Assembly: GCF_019396325.1 (NCBI RefSeq) | Contig: NZ_JAHKRO010000056.1 | Span: 1 to 59,716, forward strand | Direction: 5' to 3' | From: Nonomuraea ceibae | GTDB lineage: Bacteria > Actinomycetota > Actinomycetes > Streptosporangiales > Streptosporangiaceae | Length of the DNA: 59,716 bases | In this document: in pieces, positions 37,035-47,398 of the stretch | How the letters are laid out: each line of letters opens with the position of its first letter | How positions within the stretch are numbered: position 1 is the first letter of the stretch | Notes under the pieces: generated by a model | The model's input: the letters and a program-made list of their open reading frames with translations, nothing else | Databases searched by the model: none | Told to the model about the DNA's origin: nothing | Program-made: the position numbers and the translations under genes

Positions 37035-37385
37035 CTAGGCCCCCGGTGGCAGCTCGTAGCGGATCAGCGCCCTGACCATCTGCATCTCGGCGCGCAGCCG
37101 GTGAACCTCCTCGCGCAGTCGCAGCGCTTCGTTCTCCAGCTCCAGGATCCGCTTGATGCCGGCGAGGTTGATGCCCTCCTCCTGGGAGAGCCGCTGGACC
37201 TCGCGCAGCTGGACGATGTCGCGTGTGGAGTAGAGGCGGCCGCGCCCCGCGGTGCGGCCCGGGCACACGAGCCCGAGCCGGTCGTACTGCCGCAGGGTCT
37301 GCGGGTGCAGCCCCGACAGCTGCGCGGCCACCGAGATCACGTAGACGGGTGTGTCGTCTGAGAGATCGAAATAGTTGGCGTCCAT
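37035..37385 (-). CDS. hspR: Heat-shock repressor HspR (MerR family)
   Basis: This 116-residue MerR-type protein begins with the HspR-specific N-terminus (DDTPVYVISVAAQLSG) and the recognition segment HPQTLRQYDRLGL. It ends with a helical dimerisation tail (LELENEALRLREEVHRLRAE). HspR binds HAIR boxes and uses DnaK as co-repressor, giving feedback control of the operon. It lies 3 bases after dnaJ. Two HAIR boxes are present upstream of dnaK. Confidence 0.97.
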   Translation of the reverse strand: MDANYFDLSDDTPVYVISVAAQLSGLHPQTLRQYDRLGLVCPGRTAGRGRLYSTRDIVQLREVQRLSQEEGINLAGIKRILELENEALRLREEVHRLRAEMQMVRALIRYELPPGA

Positions 37386-37388
37386 CGG

Positions 37389-38567
37389 CTACTCGCTTCT
37401 GGCTCTCTGTATGAGATCAGCCCGCGGGTCCTCGGCCGCGGTCGCGGTGTTGAACTCCGTCAGGAGTTCGCGTGACTTGTCGTCCAGCGTCTTGGGCACG
37501 ACGACCTCGACGCTGGCGAGCAGGTCTCCCTTGGTGCCGTCCTTGCGGGCGGCGCCCCGGCCGCGGACCCGGAACGTGCGCCCGTTGGGCGTGCCCGGCG
37601 GGATGCGCAGCGTGACGGGCATGCCCTTGAGGATGGGCACCTTGATCTCGGCGCCCAGAGCGGCCTCGGTGAACGTCACCGGCACGGTGATGGTCAGGTT
37701 GTCGCCCGACCTGCCGAACACGGCGTGCGGCTTGACGTGCGTCTGGATGTACAGGTCGCCCGCCGGGCCGCCGTTCTCGCCCGGTGCGCCCTTGCCCTTG
37801 AGCTTGACCCGCTGCCCGTCGGCGACCCCCGCGGGGATGCGCGCCTGGATCGTGCGGGTGCTCTTGGCCCGGCCGCTGCCCTCGCACACGGGGCAGGGGT
37901 CGTCCACGAGGAGGCCGCGGCCCTTGCAGTCGCGGCAGGGCTCGGAGAAGGCGAAGTTGCCCAGGTTGCGGCTTGCCGCGCCGGTGCCCTCGCAGGTCGG
38001 GCAGACCCGCGGGGTGGTGCCGGCCTTGGCCCCCGTGCCGCTGCACCCGGTGCACGCCGCCGAGCTGGTCAGCCGGAGCGAGACCGTGGTGCCCTCGACC
38101 GCCTCGGTGAACGAGAGCGTGACCTCGGACTCGATGTCCTGCCCACGCCGCGGCCTGGTCGCGCCGGTGCTGCGGGTGCCCGCGCCGCCCCGGTTGAACA
38201 GGCCGCCGAACAGGTCGCTGAAGCGCTCCCCGGCGCCCTGGCCGGGCTGCTGCTGCCCGGCCGTCCCCCCGAACAGGTCGCCGAAGTCGAACGGGAAGCC
38301 GCCGCCCGCGCGCTGGCCGCCCACCCCCGACCCGAACAGCGTGCGCGCGTCGTCGTACTCCTTGCGGCGCTTGCTGTCGGACAGGATGTCGTACGCCTCG
38401 GAGACCTCCTTGAACTTGGTCTCCTTGGACGGGTCACCCTGGTTGGTGTCGGGGTGATACTGGCGGGCCAGCTTGCGATAGGCCTTCTTGATGTCTTCGG
38501 CGCTGGCGGACTTGGGCACACCAAGGACGGCGTAGTAGTCCTTCTCCAGGTAGTCCTTGGTGCTCAT
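37389..38567 (-). CDS. dnaJ: Chaperone DnaJ
   Basis: This 392-residue co-chaperone has the J domain (YYAVLGVPKSASAEDIKKAY, with HPD in YHPDTNQ), a Gly/Phe region, and the four zinc-binding CxxCxGxG repeats (CTGCSGTG, CPTCEGTG, CRDCKGRG, CPVCEGSG). The C-terminal substrate-binding domains are also present. It stimulates DnaK ATPase. It is third in the operon, 19 bases after grpE. Confidence 0.97.
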   Translation of the reverse strand: MSTKDYLEKDYYAVLGVPKSASAEDIKKAYRKLARQYHPDTNQGDPSKETKFKEVSEAYDILSDSKRRKEYDDARTLFGSGVGGQRAGGGFPFDFGDLFGGTAGQQQPGQGAGERFSDLFGGLFNRGGAGTRSTGATRPRRGQDIESEVTLSFTEAVEGTTVSLRLTSSAACTGCSGTGAKAGTTPRVCPTCEGTGAASRNLGNFAFSEPCRDCKGRGLLVDDPCPVCEGSGRAKSTRTIQARIPAGVADGQRVKLKGKGAPGENGGPAGDLYIQTHVKPHAVFGRSGDNLTITVPVTFTEAALGAEIKVPILKGMPVTLRIPPGTPNGRTFRVRGRGAARKDGTKGDLLASVEVVVPKTLDDKSRELLTEFNTATAAEDPRADLIQRARSE

Positions 38568-38586
38568 CTAACGCCCTTCGTCCTCG

Positions 38587-39204
38587 TCAGTTGTCTTCGT
38601 CATCGGACGCCGAGGGGGCGTCCCCGGGCTCGGCGACCGCGACCCGCGCGGGGCGCAGCACCCGCTCGCCCATGCGGTAGCCCAGCTGCAGCACCTCGAC
38701 GGCGGTCGGCTCGGTCACCTCCGGCGAGTAGCTGTGCATCAGGGCCTCGTGCACCGTCGGGTCGAAGGGGTCGCCCTTCTGGCCGTAGGGGCTGAGGCCG
38801 AGCTTGGTGAGCACCGATTCCAGAGACTCTGCCACCTTCGCGAAGCCTCCGGTGAGCTCACCGTGATCGCGGGCCCGGCCGATGTCGTCGAGCACGGGCA
38901 GCAGCTCGGTGAGCACTCCCGCCACGGCCAGCTCGCGGACCGCGACGCGGTCGCGCTCCACCCGGCGGCGGTAGTTGGTGTATTCGGCCTGAAGACGCTG
39001 GAGGTCGGCGGTCCGCTCGGCGAGCTGCGCCTGCAGCTCGCCGTCGACCGCGCCGTCCGCGGCGCTTCCGGCGGCCGGCGCGGGCGGCTGCTCGGCCTCC
39101 TCGGTCTCCTCGGCCTGCGTCCGCACCTCCCCGGTCTCCGGGTCGATCTTGCGATTGTCGCGGATCACCGGCTCATCGTGCCCGTTGTCACGCGGCGGCA
39201 TCAC
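38587..39204 (-). CDS. grpE: Nucleotide exchange factor GrpE
   Basis: This 205-residue protein has an acidic disordered N-terminus, a long coiled coil (about residues 60-115, TADLQRLQAEYTNYRRRVER) and the C-terminal beta domain (FDPTVHEALMH, VLQLGYRMGERVLRPA). It releases ADP from DnaK. It lies 4 bases after dnaK in the same operon. Confidence 0.96.
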   Translation of the reverse strand: MMPPRDNGHDEPVIRDNRKIDPETGEVRTQAEETEEAEQPPAPAAGSAADGAVDGELQAQLAERTADLQRLQAEYTNYRRRVERDRVAVRELAVAGVLTELLPVLDDIGRARDHGELTGGFAKVAESLESVLTKLGLSPYGQKGDPFDPTVHEALMHSYSPEVTEPTAVEVLQLGYRMGERVLRPARVAVAEPGDAPSASDDEDN

Positions 39205-39208
39205 TTGA

Positions 39209-41077
<1,869 letters not shown>

Positions 41078-41099
41078 GAGTACGTCCTTGTGGTCAAAG

Positions 41100-41118
41100 T
41101 TGAGTTGGTTGGACTCAA
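41100..41118. promoter_or_regulatory. HAIR box 1 (HspR operator)
   Basis: TTGAGT, 7 bases, ACTCAA matches the HspR inverted repeat consensus CTTGAGT-N7-ACTCAAG. It overlaps the -10 element and start-site region of the dnaK promoter. Confidence 0.93.
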
Positions 41119-41145
41119 CCTACGAATGTGTGCCGTCTTTGTCAA
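41117..41145 (-). promoter_or_regulatory. dnaK operon promoter
   Basis: On the reverse strand TTGACA (41145-41140) and TAGGTT (41122-41117) are separated by 17 bases, a near-consensus vegetative promoter 40 bases from the dnaK start. HAIR box 1 overlaps its -10 side and HAIR box 2 lies just upstream of the -35. Confidence 0.8.
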
Positions 41146-41150
41146 ACGAC

Positions 41151-41169
41151 TTGAGCCTACTCGGCTCAA
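41151..41169. promoter_or_regulatory. HAIR box 2 (HspR operator)
   Basis: TTGAGC, 7 bases, GCTCAA is a perfect inverted repeat with the HAIR spacing and one base pair changed from consensus in each arm. It ends 5 bases upstream of the -35 element. Confidence 0.85.
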
Positions 41170-41181
41170 CCCCCGGCGCGC

Positions 41182-41247
41182 GAAAAAGCCCCCGAGTCTC
41201 CCGGGAGAGGGGGCGAGGAGGGGACTCCCGGGAGACGGCTCGAGGGC
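41182..41247 (-). terminator. Intrinsic terminator of the sugar-dehydrogenase gene
   Basis: On the reverse strand a long stem (AGCCCTCGAG, then GTCTCCCGGGAG, paired with CTCCCGGGAGACTCGGGGGCT) is followed by TTTTT. It starts directly after the stop at 41248 and isolates the gene from the dnaK promoter region. It is one of the few hairpins here with a T-run. Confidence 0.88.
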
Positions 41248-44200
41248 TCAGACGGGCGTGTTCATGTCCGACTGGATCCGGGCGGCGGTCAGGGGCTCGC
41301 TGTAGACGCGGACCTCGTCGATCAGGCCGTCGAAGTGCTCGCCCCACAGGCTGTTGCCGCCGATGCGCAGGGCTCCTCCGTCGGTGCGGATCGGCCCTCC
41401 GGCGGCCTGCTGGCTCACCTGCGTGCCGTTGACGTACAGCCGCAGCGTGGCGCCGTCGTAGGTGGCGGCCAGATGGCTCCAGGTGTTCAGCGGGAGCGAG
41501 GCCGTGCCGCCCGCGCCGACCTCGCCGGTGGTGTGGATGACGGCGTGCGGCCGGTCGGTGTAGCTCCCGGCCGACAGGACGTACGCCAGGTCGCCCGCGT
41601 ACTCCTTCATGATCACCGTACGCCAGCTCGTCACGGTCGACGGCTTGACCCAGGCTTCCAGCGTCATGCCGGTGGTGAGGCGCAGGCCGGCCGAGTCGGC
41701 GACCGTGACCCAGCTCGACGAGCCGTTGAACGACAGCGCCTGGCCGTACCTGCCGGAGGCCGTCCAGGTGGCGTCCTTCAGCGTGCCGGCGTTGCCCAGG
41801 CCGGAGGAGTCGGCCGTGGTGGTCCCGGCGCCCTCGTTCATGCCGAGCGCCGCCACCAGGCCCTGGCTGCTGGGCGGCGCGGTGACGGCGGCCGCGTCCT
41901 CGGCGGACGGCGTGCTGGTGTTGCCCGCCGTGTCGAAGGCCACCACGCGGTAGTAGTACGTGCCCTCGGCCAGCCCCGGGTCGGTGAACGCGGTGGTCTG
42001 CGACGAGCCGACCTGGTTGGCTCCCGAGGGGGTGAAGCCGGAGGTGGCGGAACGATGGACGGTGTAGCCCTCGACGCCCCTGTCGTCCGTGGACGCGGTC
42101 CAGGCGAGCTGGGCGTGGCCGGGTCCGCCGGTGGCGGCGAGGGAGCCGGGGGTGCTCGGCGGCGTGGTGTCCGGCTCGGGCGTGGCGCCGATCGGGGTGG
42201 TCATGTCGAGCTGGATCTGGGCCGGGGTGAGCGCCCGGTCGTAGATCCTGACCTCGTCGATGAGGCCGTCGAAGAACTCGCCCCACAGGCTGTTGCCGCC
42301 GATGCGCAGCACGCCGCCGTCGGTGCGGATCGGGCCGCCCGCGGCGCGCTCGGCGGCCTGCGTGCCGTTGACGTACAGGCGCAGCGTGGCGCCGTCGTAG
42401 GTGGCGGCCAGGTGGCTCCAGGTGTTCAGCGGGAGCGAGGCCGTGCCGCCCGCGCCGACCTCGCCGGTGGTGTGGATGACGGCGTGCGGCCGGTCGGTGT
42501 AGCTCCCGGCCGACAGCGTGTAGGCCAGGTCGGTCCCGTACTGCTTCATGATCACCGTGCGCCAGCTCGTCACCGTCTCCGGCCTGATCCACGCTTCCAG
42601 CGTCATGCCGGTGGTGAGGCGCAGGCTGGCCGAGTCGGCGACCGTGACCCAGCTCGACGAGCCGTCGAAGGCCAGCGCCTTGCCGAACTTGCCGGTCGCC
42701 GCCCAGGTCGTGTTCGCCGCCGTGCCGGGGTTGCCGGCCGGGGAGGCGTCGCCGACGGCGGTGCCCGAGCCCTCGTTCATCGCGTACGCGGCCACCAGGC
42801 CCGCCGGGGAGTGCGAGGTCTCGAACGTCGCCGTGTAGGTGGCCGCCGACGCCGGGGCGGTGATGTTGTGCGTGGCCGCGCCGTCGTCGGACCAGGCGTC
42901 GAACGCCTGGTCGCCCTGCGGCGACGGCGCGGTGACGGAGTTGCTCGACCCGGCGATCACGGTCCGGGTGAACGGCGCGATCGTCTGCTCCTGGTTGAAC
43001 CCGAGCCGCAGCCCCGGCGGGTCCGTCCTGAAGGTCAGCTCGACGGTCCTGGGCTGGAGCAGGACGCTCGCGGTGTCGGTCAGGCCGTGCCCGTCCTCGA
43101 CGGTGAGCCGCAGCTCCAGGTGCGACGGATACTCGTGGTCGGGGGCCTGGAAGGAGCCGGACGCGCCGGTGTAGCGGGTGATCTCGTGCTCGTGGCAGGC
43201 GCCGGGGCAGTGGTGCATGATCAGCGTCCAGGTCATGCGGGAGCCGGGGATCGCGCCGTCCTCGGCGTCGGTCCCGGTGCCCGAGAAGCCGATCGTGTCG
43301 CCGACCGCCCAGGTCGTGGTGGCCGCCGGGGTGGTGATGGCGGCCGTGGGCGCGCTGTTGCCGACGTTGATGGTGACGGTGGCGTCGCCCTGCCCGCCCT
43401 TGCCGTCGTTCACCCGTAACCTGACCTGGTAGGACCCGTTCTGCGCGTAGGTGCGGGACGGGGTGGCGGAGGTCGAGTCGTCCAGCTCGCCGTCGCCGTC
43501 GAGGTCCCACGCGTAGGTGAGCGGGTCGCCGTCGGCGTCGCTGGAGCCCGTGCCGGAGAACGTCACGGCCAGCGGGGCCGCGCCGGAGGTCGGTGTCGCG
43601 TCGATCACCGCGGTGGGCGGGGCGTTGTCGTAGATGTAGCGCACGACCGCGCCGCCGTCGTGGTCGACGGCGAACAGGTCGCCGTTCGGCCCGCTCTCCA
43701 GCTCGACCGTGCCGATCCCGGTGTCGAACGCGGTCACCGTCGCCGGGTCCGGCAGCCCGTTCGCGCCCTCGGTCATCACCCAGACGCACCTGCGGCTGTA
43801 GTCGGAGAAGAACAGCGCGCCGTCGTACGCCTGCGGGTAGGGCCCACCTGGGTAGAAGGCGACGCCGCTGGAGGACGACTGGCCGCCGGGGGCGCACGGG
43901 TCGCCCGGGTAGAGGCGCTGGCCGTGGTTCCAGGCGAAGTGCGGCTTGGTGTGGGCCGCCGCGCCCTCGGCGTACAGGTTCTCGCACAGGGTCAGGTTGA
44001 GCGCGTCGTAGCCGTCCTCGCGGGGCGCGCCCTCGTAGCAGGGCCAGCCGAAGTTGGCCACGCCGCCCGTGGGGTCGGCCACGCGGTTGATCTCCTCGAA
44101 GGAGCCCCAGCCGACCTCGCCCGCCCAGATCTCGCCGGTGCCCGGCCGGTTGGTGATGCGGAACGGGTTGCGCAGGCCGTGGGCGACGATCCTGGCCACG

Positions 44201-45045
44201 TTCGGGTCGGCGGCGCCGGCGTTCGGGTTGCCGGGGGCGGCGGCGCCGGTGTCGGGGTCGATGCGGATGATGCTGCCGGCCAGCGTGGCCGGGTCGCCGC
44301 CGGTGCGCACGTCCTGGGAGCGCAGCGCGCCGCCCTCGGCCGCGGGCGGGGTGGGCGAGGTGCCCACCGCCGTCGGCGGGTCGCCGCACGGGTTGTCCGG
44401 TACGACGTCCGAACCGGGCAGGTTGTCCTGCCCATAGTCGGCGAACTGGAAGCTGGCCCCGTCGCCCGCCGAGGCGTAGAGCATGCCGTCGGGGCCGAAC
44501 TGCAGGTCGCCGATGGAGTGGCTGGGGTACTGCTGGCACCAGTCGGTGATCAGGGGCGTCTCGGCGCCGGTGGGGGAGATGACCGACAGGCGGCCGGTGA
44601 TGCGGCAGCCGTCCCCGGTCGGGCCGGGCGGCGAGGGGCACTCGTCGAAGTCGTCGTTCGCCTGCCCCCAGCGCGGCGCGCCGCCCCCGGGCTCGGCGTC
44701 GTAGGAGTAGAGCACGTACACGCGGGGGTCCTGCGGGAAGTCCGGGTGCAGGGCCAGGCCGAGCAGGCCGCGGTCCCAGAAGTCGTGCACCTTGGTGCGC
44801 AGGTCGGCGTAGACGGTGGGCGTGGTGTCCGTGAGCGAGTCGAAGACCTTGACGTAGCCGCCCTTCTCGGCCACGAACACCCGCCCGTCAGCGGCGAACT
44901 CGACGTTGGTGGGGCTGGTCAGCCCGCTGAAGATCGTCTGTTTCTCGAAGCGTTCCGGCAGGGCCTGCGCGGGCGGCGCGGCCAGCCCGATCAGTCCGGT
45001 GGTCATGAGGATGACGGGCAGCAGGGCACGAACGAGCCGCTTCAC
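41248..45045 (-). CDS. Large secreted PQQ-type sugar dehydrogenase with PKD, FN3 and two LamG domains
   Basis: This 1265-residue exported protein has a signal peptide ending at AQA near residue 28. The glucose/sorbosone dehydrogenase beta-propeller covers about 35-475 (GLTSPTNVEFAADGRVFVAE, HSIGDLQFGPDG, HGLRNPFRI). Then come a PKD domain (about 478-568), a second PKD-like and beta region (to about 745), LamG 1 (about 750-965), an FN3 domain (about 985-1075) and LamG 2 (about 1080-1265). PQQ-dependent propellers of this family oxidise sugars outside the cell, and the added modules suggest binding to polysaccharide. The two LamG copies are almost identical in DNA over long stretches. The gene stands alone, with an inverted-repeat operator candidate upstream. 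Confidence 0.88.
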   Translation of the reverse strand: MKRLVRALLPVILMTTGLIGLAAPPAQALPERFEKQTIFSGLTSPTNVEFAADGRVFVAEKGGYVKVFDSLTDTTPTVYADLRTKVHDFWDRGLLGLALHPDFPQDPRVYVLYSYDAEPGGGAPRWGQANDDFDECPSPPGPTGDGCRITGRLSVISPTGAETPLITDWCQQYPSHSIGDLQFGPDGMLYASAGDGASFQFADYGQDNLPGSDVVPDNPCGDPPTAVGTSPTPPAAEGGALRSQDVRTGGDPATLAGSIIRIDPDTGAAAPGNPNAGAADPNVARIVAHGLRNPFRITNRPGTGEIWAGEVGWGSFEEINRVADPTGGVANFGWPCYEGAPREDGYDALNLTLCENLYAEGAAAHTKPHFAWNHGQRLYPGDPCAPGGQSSSSGVAFYPGGPYPQAYDGALFFSDYSRRCVWVMTEGANGLPDPATVTAFDTGIGTVELESGPNGDLFAVDHDGGAVVRYIYDNAPPTAVIDATPTSGAAPLAVTFSGTGSSDADGDPLTYAWDLDGDGELDDSTSATPSRTYAQNGSYQVRLRVNDGKGGQGDATVTINVGNSAPTAAITTPAATTTWAVGDTIGFSGTGTDAEDGAIPGSRMTWTLIMHHCPGACHEHEITRYTGASGSFQAPDHEYPSHLELRLTVEDGHGLTDTASVLLQPRTVELTFRTDPPGLRLGFNQEQTIAPFTRTVIAGSSNSVTAPSPQGDQAFDAWSDDGAATHNITAPASAATYTATFETSHSPAGLVAAYAMNEGSGTAVGDASPAGNPGTAANTTWAATGKFGKALAFDGSSSWVTVADSASLRLTTGMTLEAWIRPETVTSWRTVIMKQYGTDLAYTLSAGSYTDRPHAVIHTTGEVGAGGTASLPLNTWSHLAATYDGATLRLYVNGTQAAERAAGGPIRTDGGVLRIGGNSLWGEFFDGLIDEVRIYDRALTPAQIQLDMTTPIGATPEPDTTPPSTPGSLAATGGPGHAQLAWTASTDDRGVEGYTVHRSATSGFTPSGANQVGSSQTTAFTDPGLAEGTYYYRVVAFDTAGNTSTPSAEDAAAVTAPPSSQGLVAALGMNEGAGTTTADSSGLGNAGTLKDATWTASGRYGQALSFNGSSSWVTVADSAGLRLTTGMTLEAWVKPSTVTSWRTVIMKEYAGDLAYVLSAGSYTDRPHAVIHTTGEVGAGGTASLPLNTWSHLAATYDGATLRLYVNGTQVSQQAAGGPIRTDGGALRIGGNSLWGEHFDGLIDEVRVYSEPLTAARIQSDMNTPV
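41287..41770 (-). repeat. Intragenic direct repeat, copy A (LamG 2)
   Basis: This copy matches 42226-42709 at an offset of exactly 939 bases (313 codons). The best-conserved part starts at 41423 and shows about two differences in 155 bases, including silent positions, which points to recent duplication or gene conversion. Confidence 0.85.
42226..42709 (-). repeat. Intragenic direct repeat, copy B (LamG 1)
   Basis: This is the partner of the repeat at 41287-41770. The copies diverge toward both ends and flank the FN3 module. Confidence 0.85.
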
Positions 45046-45099
45046 GGGTTCCCCCAGTCACGCACACCATCACCGGGGCGCCCCCGCGCCTTAGGTGCC

Positions 45100-45129
45100 T
45101 TGATCGATGTATCGCAACAAATCGATCAA
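45100..45129. promoter_or_regulatory. Candidate operator upstream of sugar dehydrogenase
   Basis: TTGATCGAT and ATCGATCAA are perfect 9-base inverted arms separated by 12 bases, 55 bases upstream of the dehydrogenase start. The spacer is AT-rich for this genome. No regulator gene is adjacent, so the binding protein is unknown. Confidence 0.6.
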
Positions 45130-45160
45130 ATGTCACTGGGGTTGTCCGCATGTGGACATG

Positions 45161-45619
45161 TCAGGATTTGGCGCCGTCCACGATCTTCCGCTTGCCGACC
45201 GGGGCCTTGAGCTTGACCGTGGTCGTCTTCTCCACGGCCATCATGATGCAGGACACGCCCTTCGCCTTGGGCGAGGTGCCCTCGTACAGCGTGATCGTGA
45301 CCCGCTTCCTCGTCTCCTTGACCTTGACGCGGTCCAGGACCGTGCAGGGCTCCACGCCCGACCACCACCTGAGCTGCACCTTGTGGCCCTTGGACACCGC
45401 CTTGGCCTTCGTCCAGCGGACCTTGCGCGTGTTGAGCGCGTCGCCGGTCGGCTTGACCGGCTTGGGCTTGGCGTCGGGCGGCGTGGTCGTGGCCACCGAG
45501 GCGCTGGTCACGGGCGCGCCGGGCGCCTTGGACAGCGGCCGCTCCTGCGGCGTGGCCGAGCCGCACCCGGTCGCGAGCAGCAGGCATCCGGCCACGAGAG
45601 TCGTCGTCACAGTGCGCAT
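45161..45619 (-). CDS. Small lipoprotein of unknown function
   Basis: This 152-residue protein has a lipoprotein signal (LLLATGCG, lipidation at Cys19), a Pro/Thr/Lys-rich linker, and a small beta-rich C-terminal domain with two cysteines (VEPCTVLD, VSCIMM) that may pair. The ATG at 45619 is chosen because the longer frame to 45706 runs into the divergent proline dehydrogenase gene. No domain is recognised. Confidence 0.72.
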   Translation of the reverse strand: MRTVTTTLVAGCLLLATGCGSATPQERPLSKAPGAPVTSASVATTTPPDAKPKPVKPTGDALNTRKVRWTKAKAVSKGHKVQLRWWSGVEPCTVLDRVKVKETRKRVTITLYEGTSPKAKGVSCIMMAVEKTTTVKLKAPVGKRKIVDGAKS

Positions 45620-45678
45620 ACCTCTACGACGGATCAGATCGGCCACCGGTTCAGCGTCGGCGAAGCTAGGGTTGTGGC

Positions 45679-46539
45679 GTGCTTCGTCAGGCCCTGCTCG
45701 CCGCATCCCGGAGCGACCGCGCCGAGCGCGTCGTGTCCGCCTCGCCGCTCACCGGCACCATGGTCAGGCGTTACGTCGCCGACGACGTCGGGGCCGCCGT
45801 GACGGAGCTGACCCGCAGGGGCCTGCTCGTCACCGTCGGCAGCCTCGTCGCCGAGGCCGGCGACCGGGCCGAGGCCGAGGGCAACGTCCTGGCGCACCAG
45901 CGGCTCGTCGAGAGCCTGCCCGCCGACGCCGACGCCGACGTGTCGGTCGACCTCACCGCGCTCGGGCTGCGCCTGTCGGAGCAGCTCGCGCTCGACAACG
46001 CGGCCACCCTCTGCGAGAGCGCCGCCGAGCGCGGCGTCACGCTCACGCTCGACGCGAGCGGGCCCGGCGCCGCCACCGGCCTGCACTCCATCCACGCCAC
46101 CCTGCGCAAGGAGCACCCCGCCGTGGGCGTCGTGGTGCGCGCCGGCGAGCCCGGCTCCGCCGAGCGCTGCGCCCGCCTCGACGGCGCCCGCGTCCGGCTC
46201 GTCAAGGGCCCCCGCACCGCGCCCGCCGAGGTCGACCGCGCCTTCGCGCGCTGCCTGCGGGTGCTGATGTCCGGCGCCGGCTACCCGATGATCGCCACCC
46301 ACGACCCCCGGCTGCTGCGCGTCACGGCCGCCCTGGCCGTCCTCGAAGGGCTCGAACCCGCCGGGTTCGAATACCAGATGCTGTACGGGGTCCGCCCCGA
46401 CGAGCAGCGGCGCCTGGCCGGGCAGGGCGCGCGGGTGCGCGTCCACGTCCCCTACGGCGCCGGCTGGTATCCGTACCTGATGCGTCGCCTCGCCGAGCGG
46501 CCCGCCTTCTTCGCGCGCACGCTCCTGTCACGCCGATAG
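45679..46539 (+). CDS. Proline dehydrogenase
   Basis: This 286-residue enzyme is a stand-alone PRODH barrel that oxidises proline to pyrroline-5-carboxylate with FAD. Visible family motifs are TLTLDASG, FEYQMLYGV and the substrate-binding YPYLMRRLAERP with paired arginines. The GTG start gives MLRQALLAASRSDRAERVV, typical of actinobacterial enzymes. It is followed by proC 19 bases downstream, although the matching P5C dehydrogenase gene is not in the window. Confidence 0.93.
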   Translation: MLRQALLAASRSDRAERVVSASPLTGTMVRRYVADDVGAAVTELTRRGLLVTVGSLVAEAGDRAEAEGNVLAHQRLVESLPADADADVSVDLTALGLRLSEQLALDNAATLCESAAERGVTLTLDASGPGAATGLHSIHATLRKEHPAVGVVVRAGEPGSAERCARLDGARVRLVKGPRTAPAEVDRAFARCLRVLMSGAGYPMIATHDPRLLRVTAALAVLEGLEPAGFEYQMLYGVRPDEQRRLAGQGARVRVHVPYGAGWYPYLMRRLAERPAFFARTLLSRR

Positions 46540-46558
46540 CCGCCGGTAGGCTGCGCAC

Positions 46559-47353
46559 ATGATTGCGATTCTCGGCACCGGCAAGATGGGCGAGGCGCTG
46601 CTGTCCGGGCTGCTGCGGGCGGGCTTCAAGCCCGGCGACGTGCTGGCCACCGCGCGCCGCGCCGAGCGCGCCCAGGCGCTGCGCGAGACCTACGGGGTCC
46701 GCACGGTGTCCAACACCGAGGCCGCCAAGTCCGCCGACACGCTCATCCTCGCGGTCAAGCCGCAGGACATGGCGGCGCTGCTGGCCGAGATCGCCCCCTG
46801 CGTGCCCGCCGACCGGCTGGTCATCACCGCCGCCGCCGGCATCACCACGGCCTTCGTCGAGCAGCGCCTCGGCGTCGACGCGCCGGTGGTCCGGGTCATG
46901 TCCAACACGCCCATCCGCTTCGACGAGGCGATGAGCGTGATCTCGGCCGGGTCCCACGCCGGCGAGGAGCACCTCAGGCTCACCGAGGACCTGCTCAGGC
47001 CGGTCGGCAAGGTGCTGCGCATCCCCGAGTCGCAGCAGGACGCCGCGACCGCGCTGTCGGGCAGCGGGCCCGCCTACTTCTTCTACCTGGTCGAGGCCAT
47101 GGTCGACGCGGGCATCCTGCTCGGCATGCCGCGCGCCGCCGCGCTCGACATGGTCACCCAGTCGATCGTCGGGGCGGCCGTCATGCTGCGCGACTCGGGC
47201 GAGCACCCGGTGATCCTGCGCGAGGCGGTCACCTCGCCGGGCGGCACCACGATCGCCGCCATCGCCGAGCTGGAGCGCCACAGCGTGCGCGCCGCCTTCC
47301 TGGCCGCGATCGAGGCGGCCCGCGACCGGGGCCGCGAGCTCGCCGCCGGCTGA
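46559..47353 (+). CDS. proC: Pyrroline-5-carboxylate reductase
   Basis: This 264-residue enzyme makes proline from pyrroline-5-carboxylate using NAD(P)H. It shows the nucleotide motif ILGTGKMGEAL at the start, AVKPQ, and the C-terminal signature ALSGSGPAYFF with REAVTSPGGTT. Together with the preceding proline dehydrogenase, it forms a unit that encodes both directions of the proline/P5C step. Confidence 0.97.
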   Translation: MIAILGTGKMGEALLSGLLRAGFKPGDVLATARRAERAQALRETYGVRTVSNTEAAKSADTLILAVKPQDMAALLAEIAPCVPADRLVITAAAGITTAFVEQRLGVDAPVVRVMSNTPIRFDEAMSVISAGSHAGEEHLRLTEDLLRPVGKVLRIPESQQDAATALSGSGPAYFFYLVEAMVDAGILLGMPRAAALDMVTQSIVGAAVMLRDSGEHPVILREAVTSPGGTTIAAIAELERHSVRAAFLAAIEAARDRGRELAAG

Positions 47354-47398
47354 GGAGACCGCCTCGACACGGTCGTCCCCAGCCGGCGAGTCATGGGG

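Noticed and set aside
41335..43419. Long open frame (694 codons) opposite the sugar dehydrogenase
   Set aside because: It is a shadow of the reverse-strand gene: low-complexity Arg/Gly/Val-rich translation with no domain, mirroring the duplicated LamG modules.
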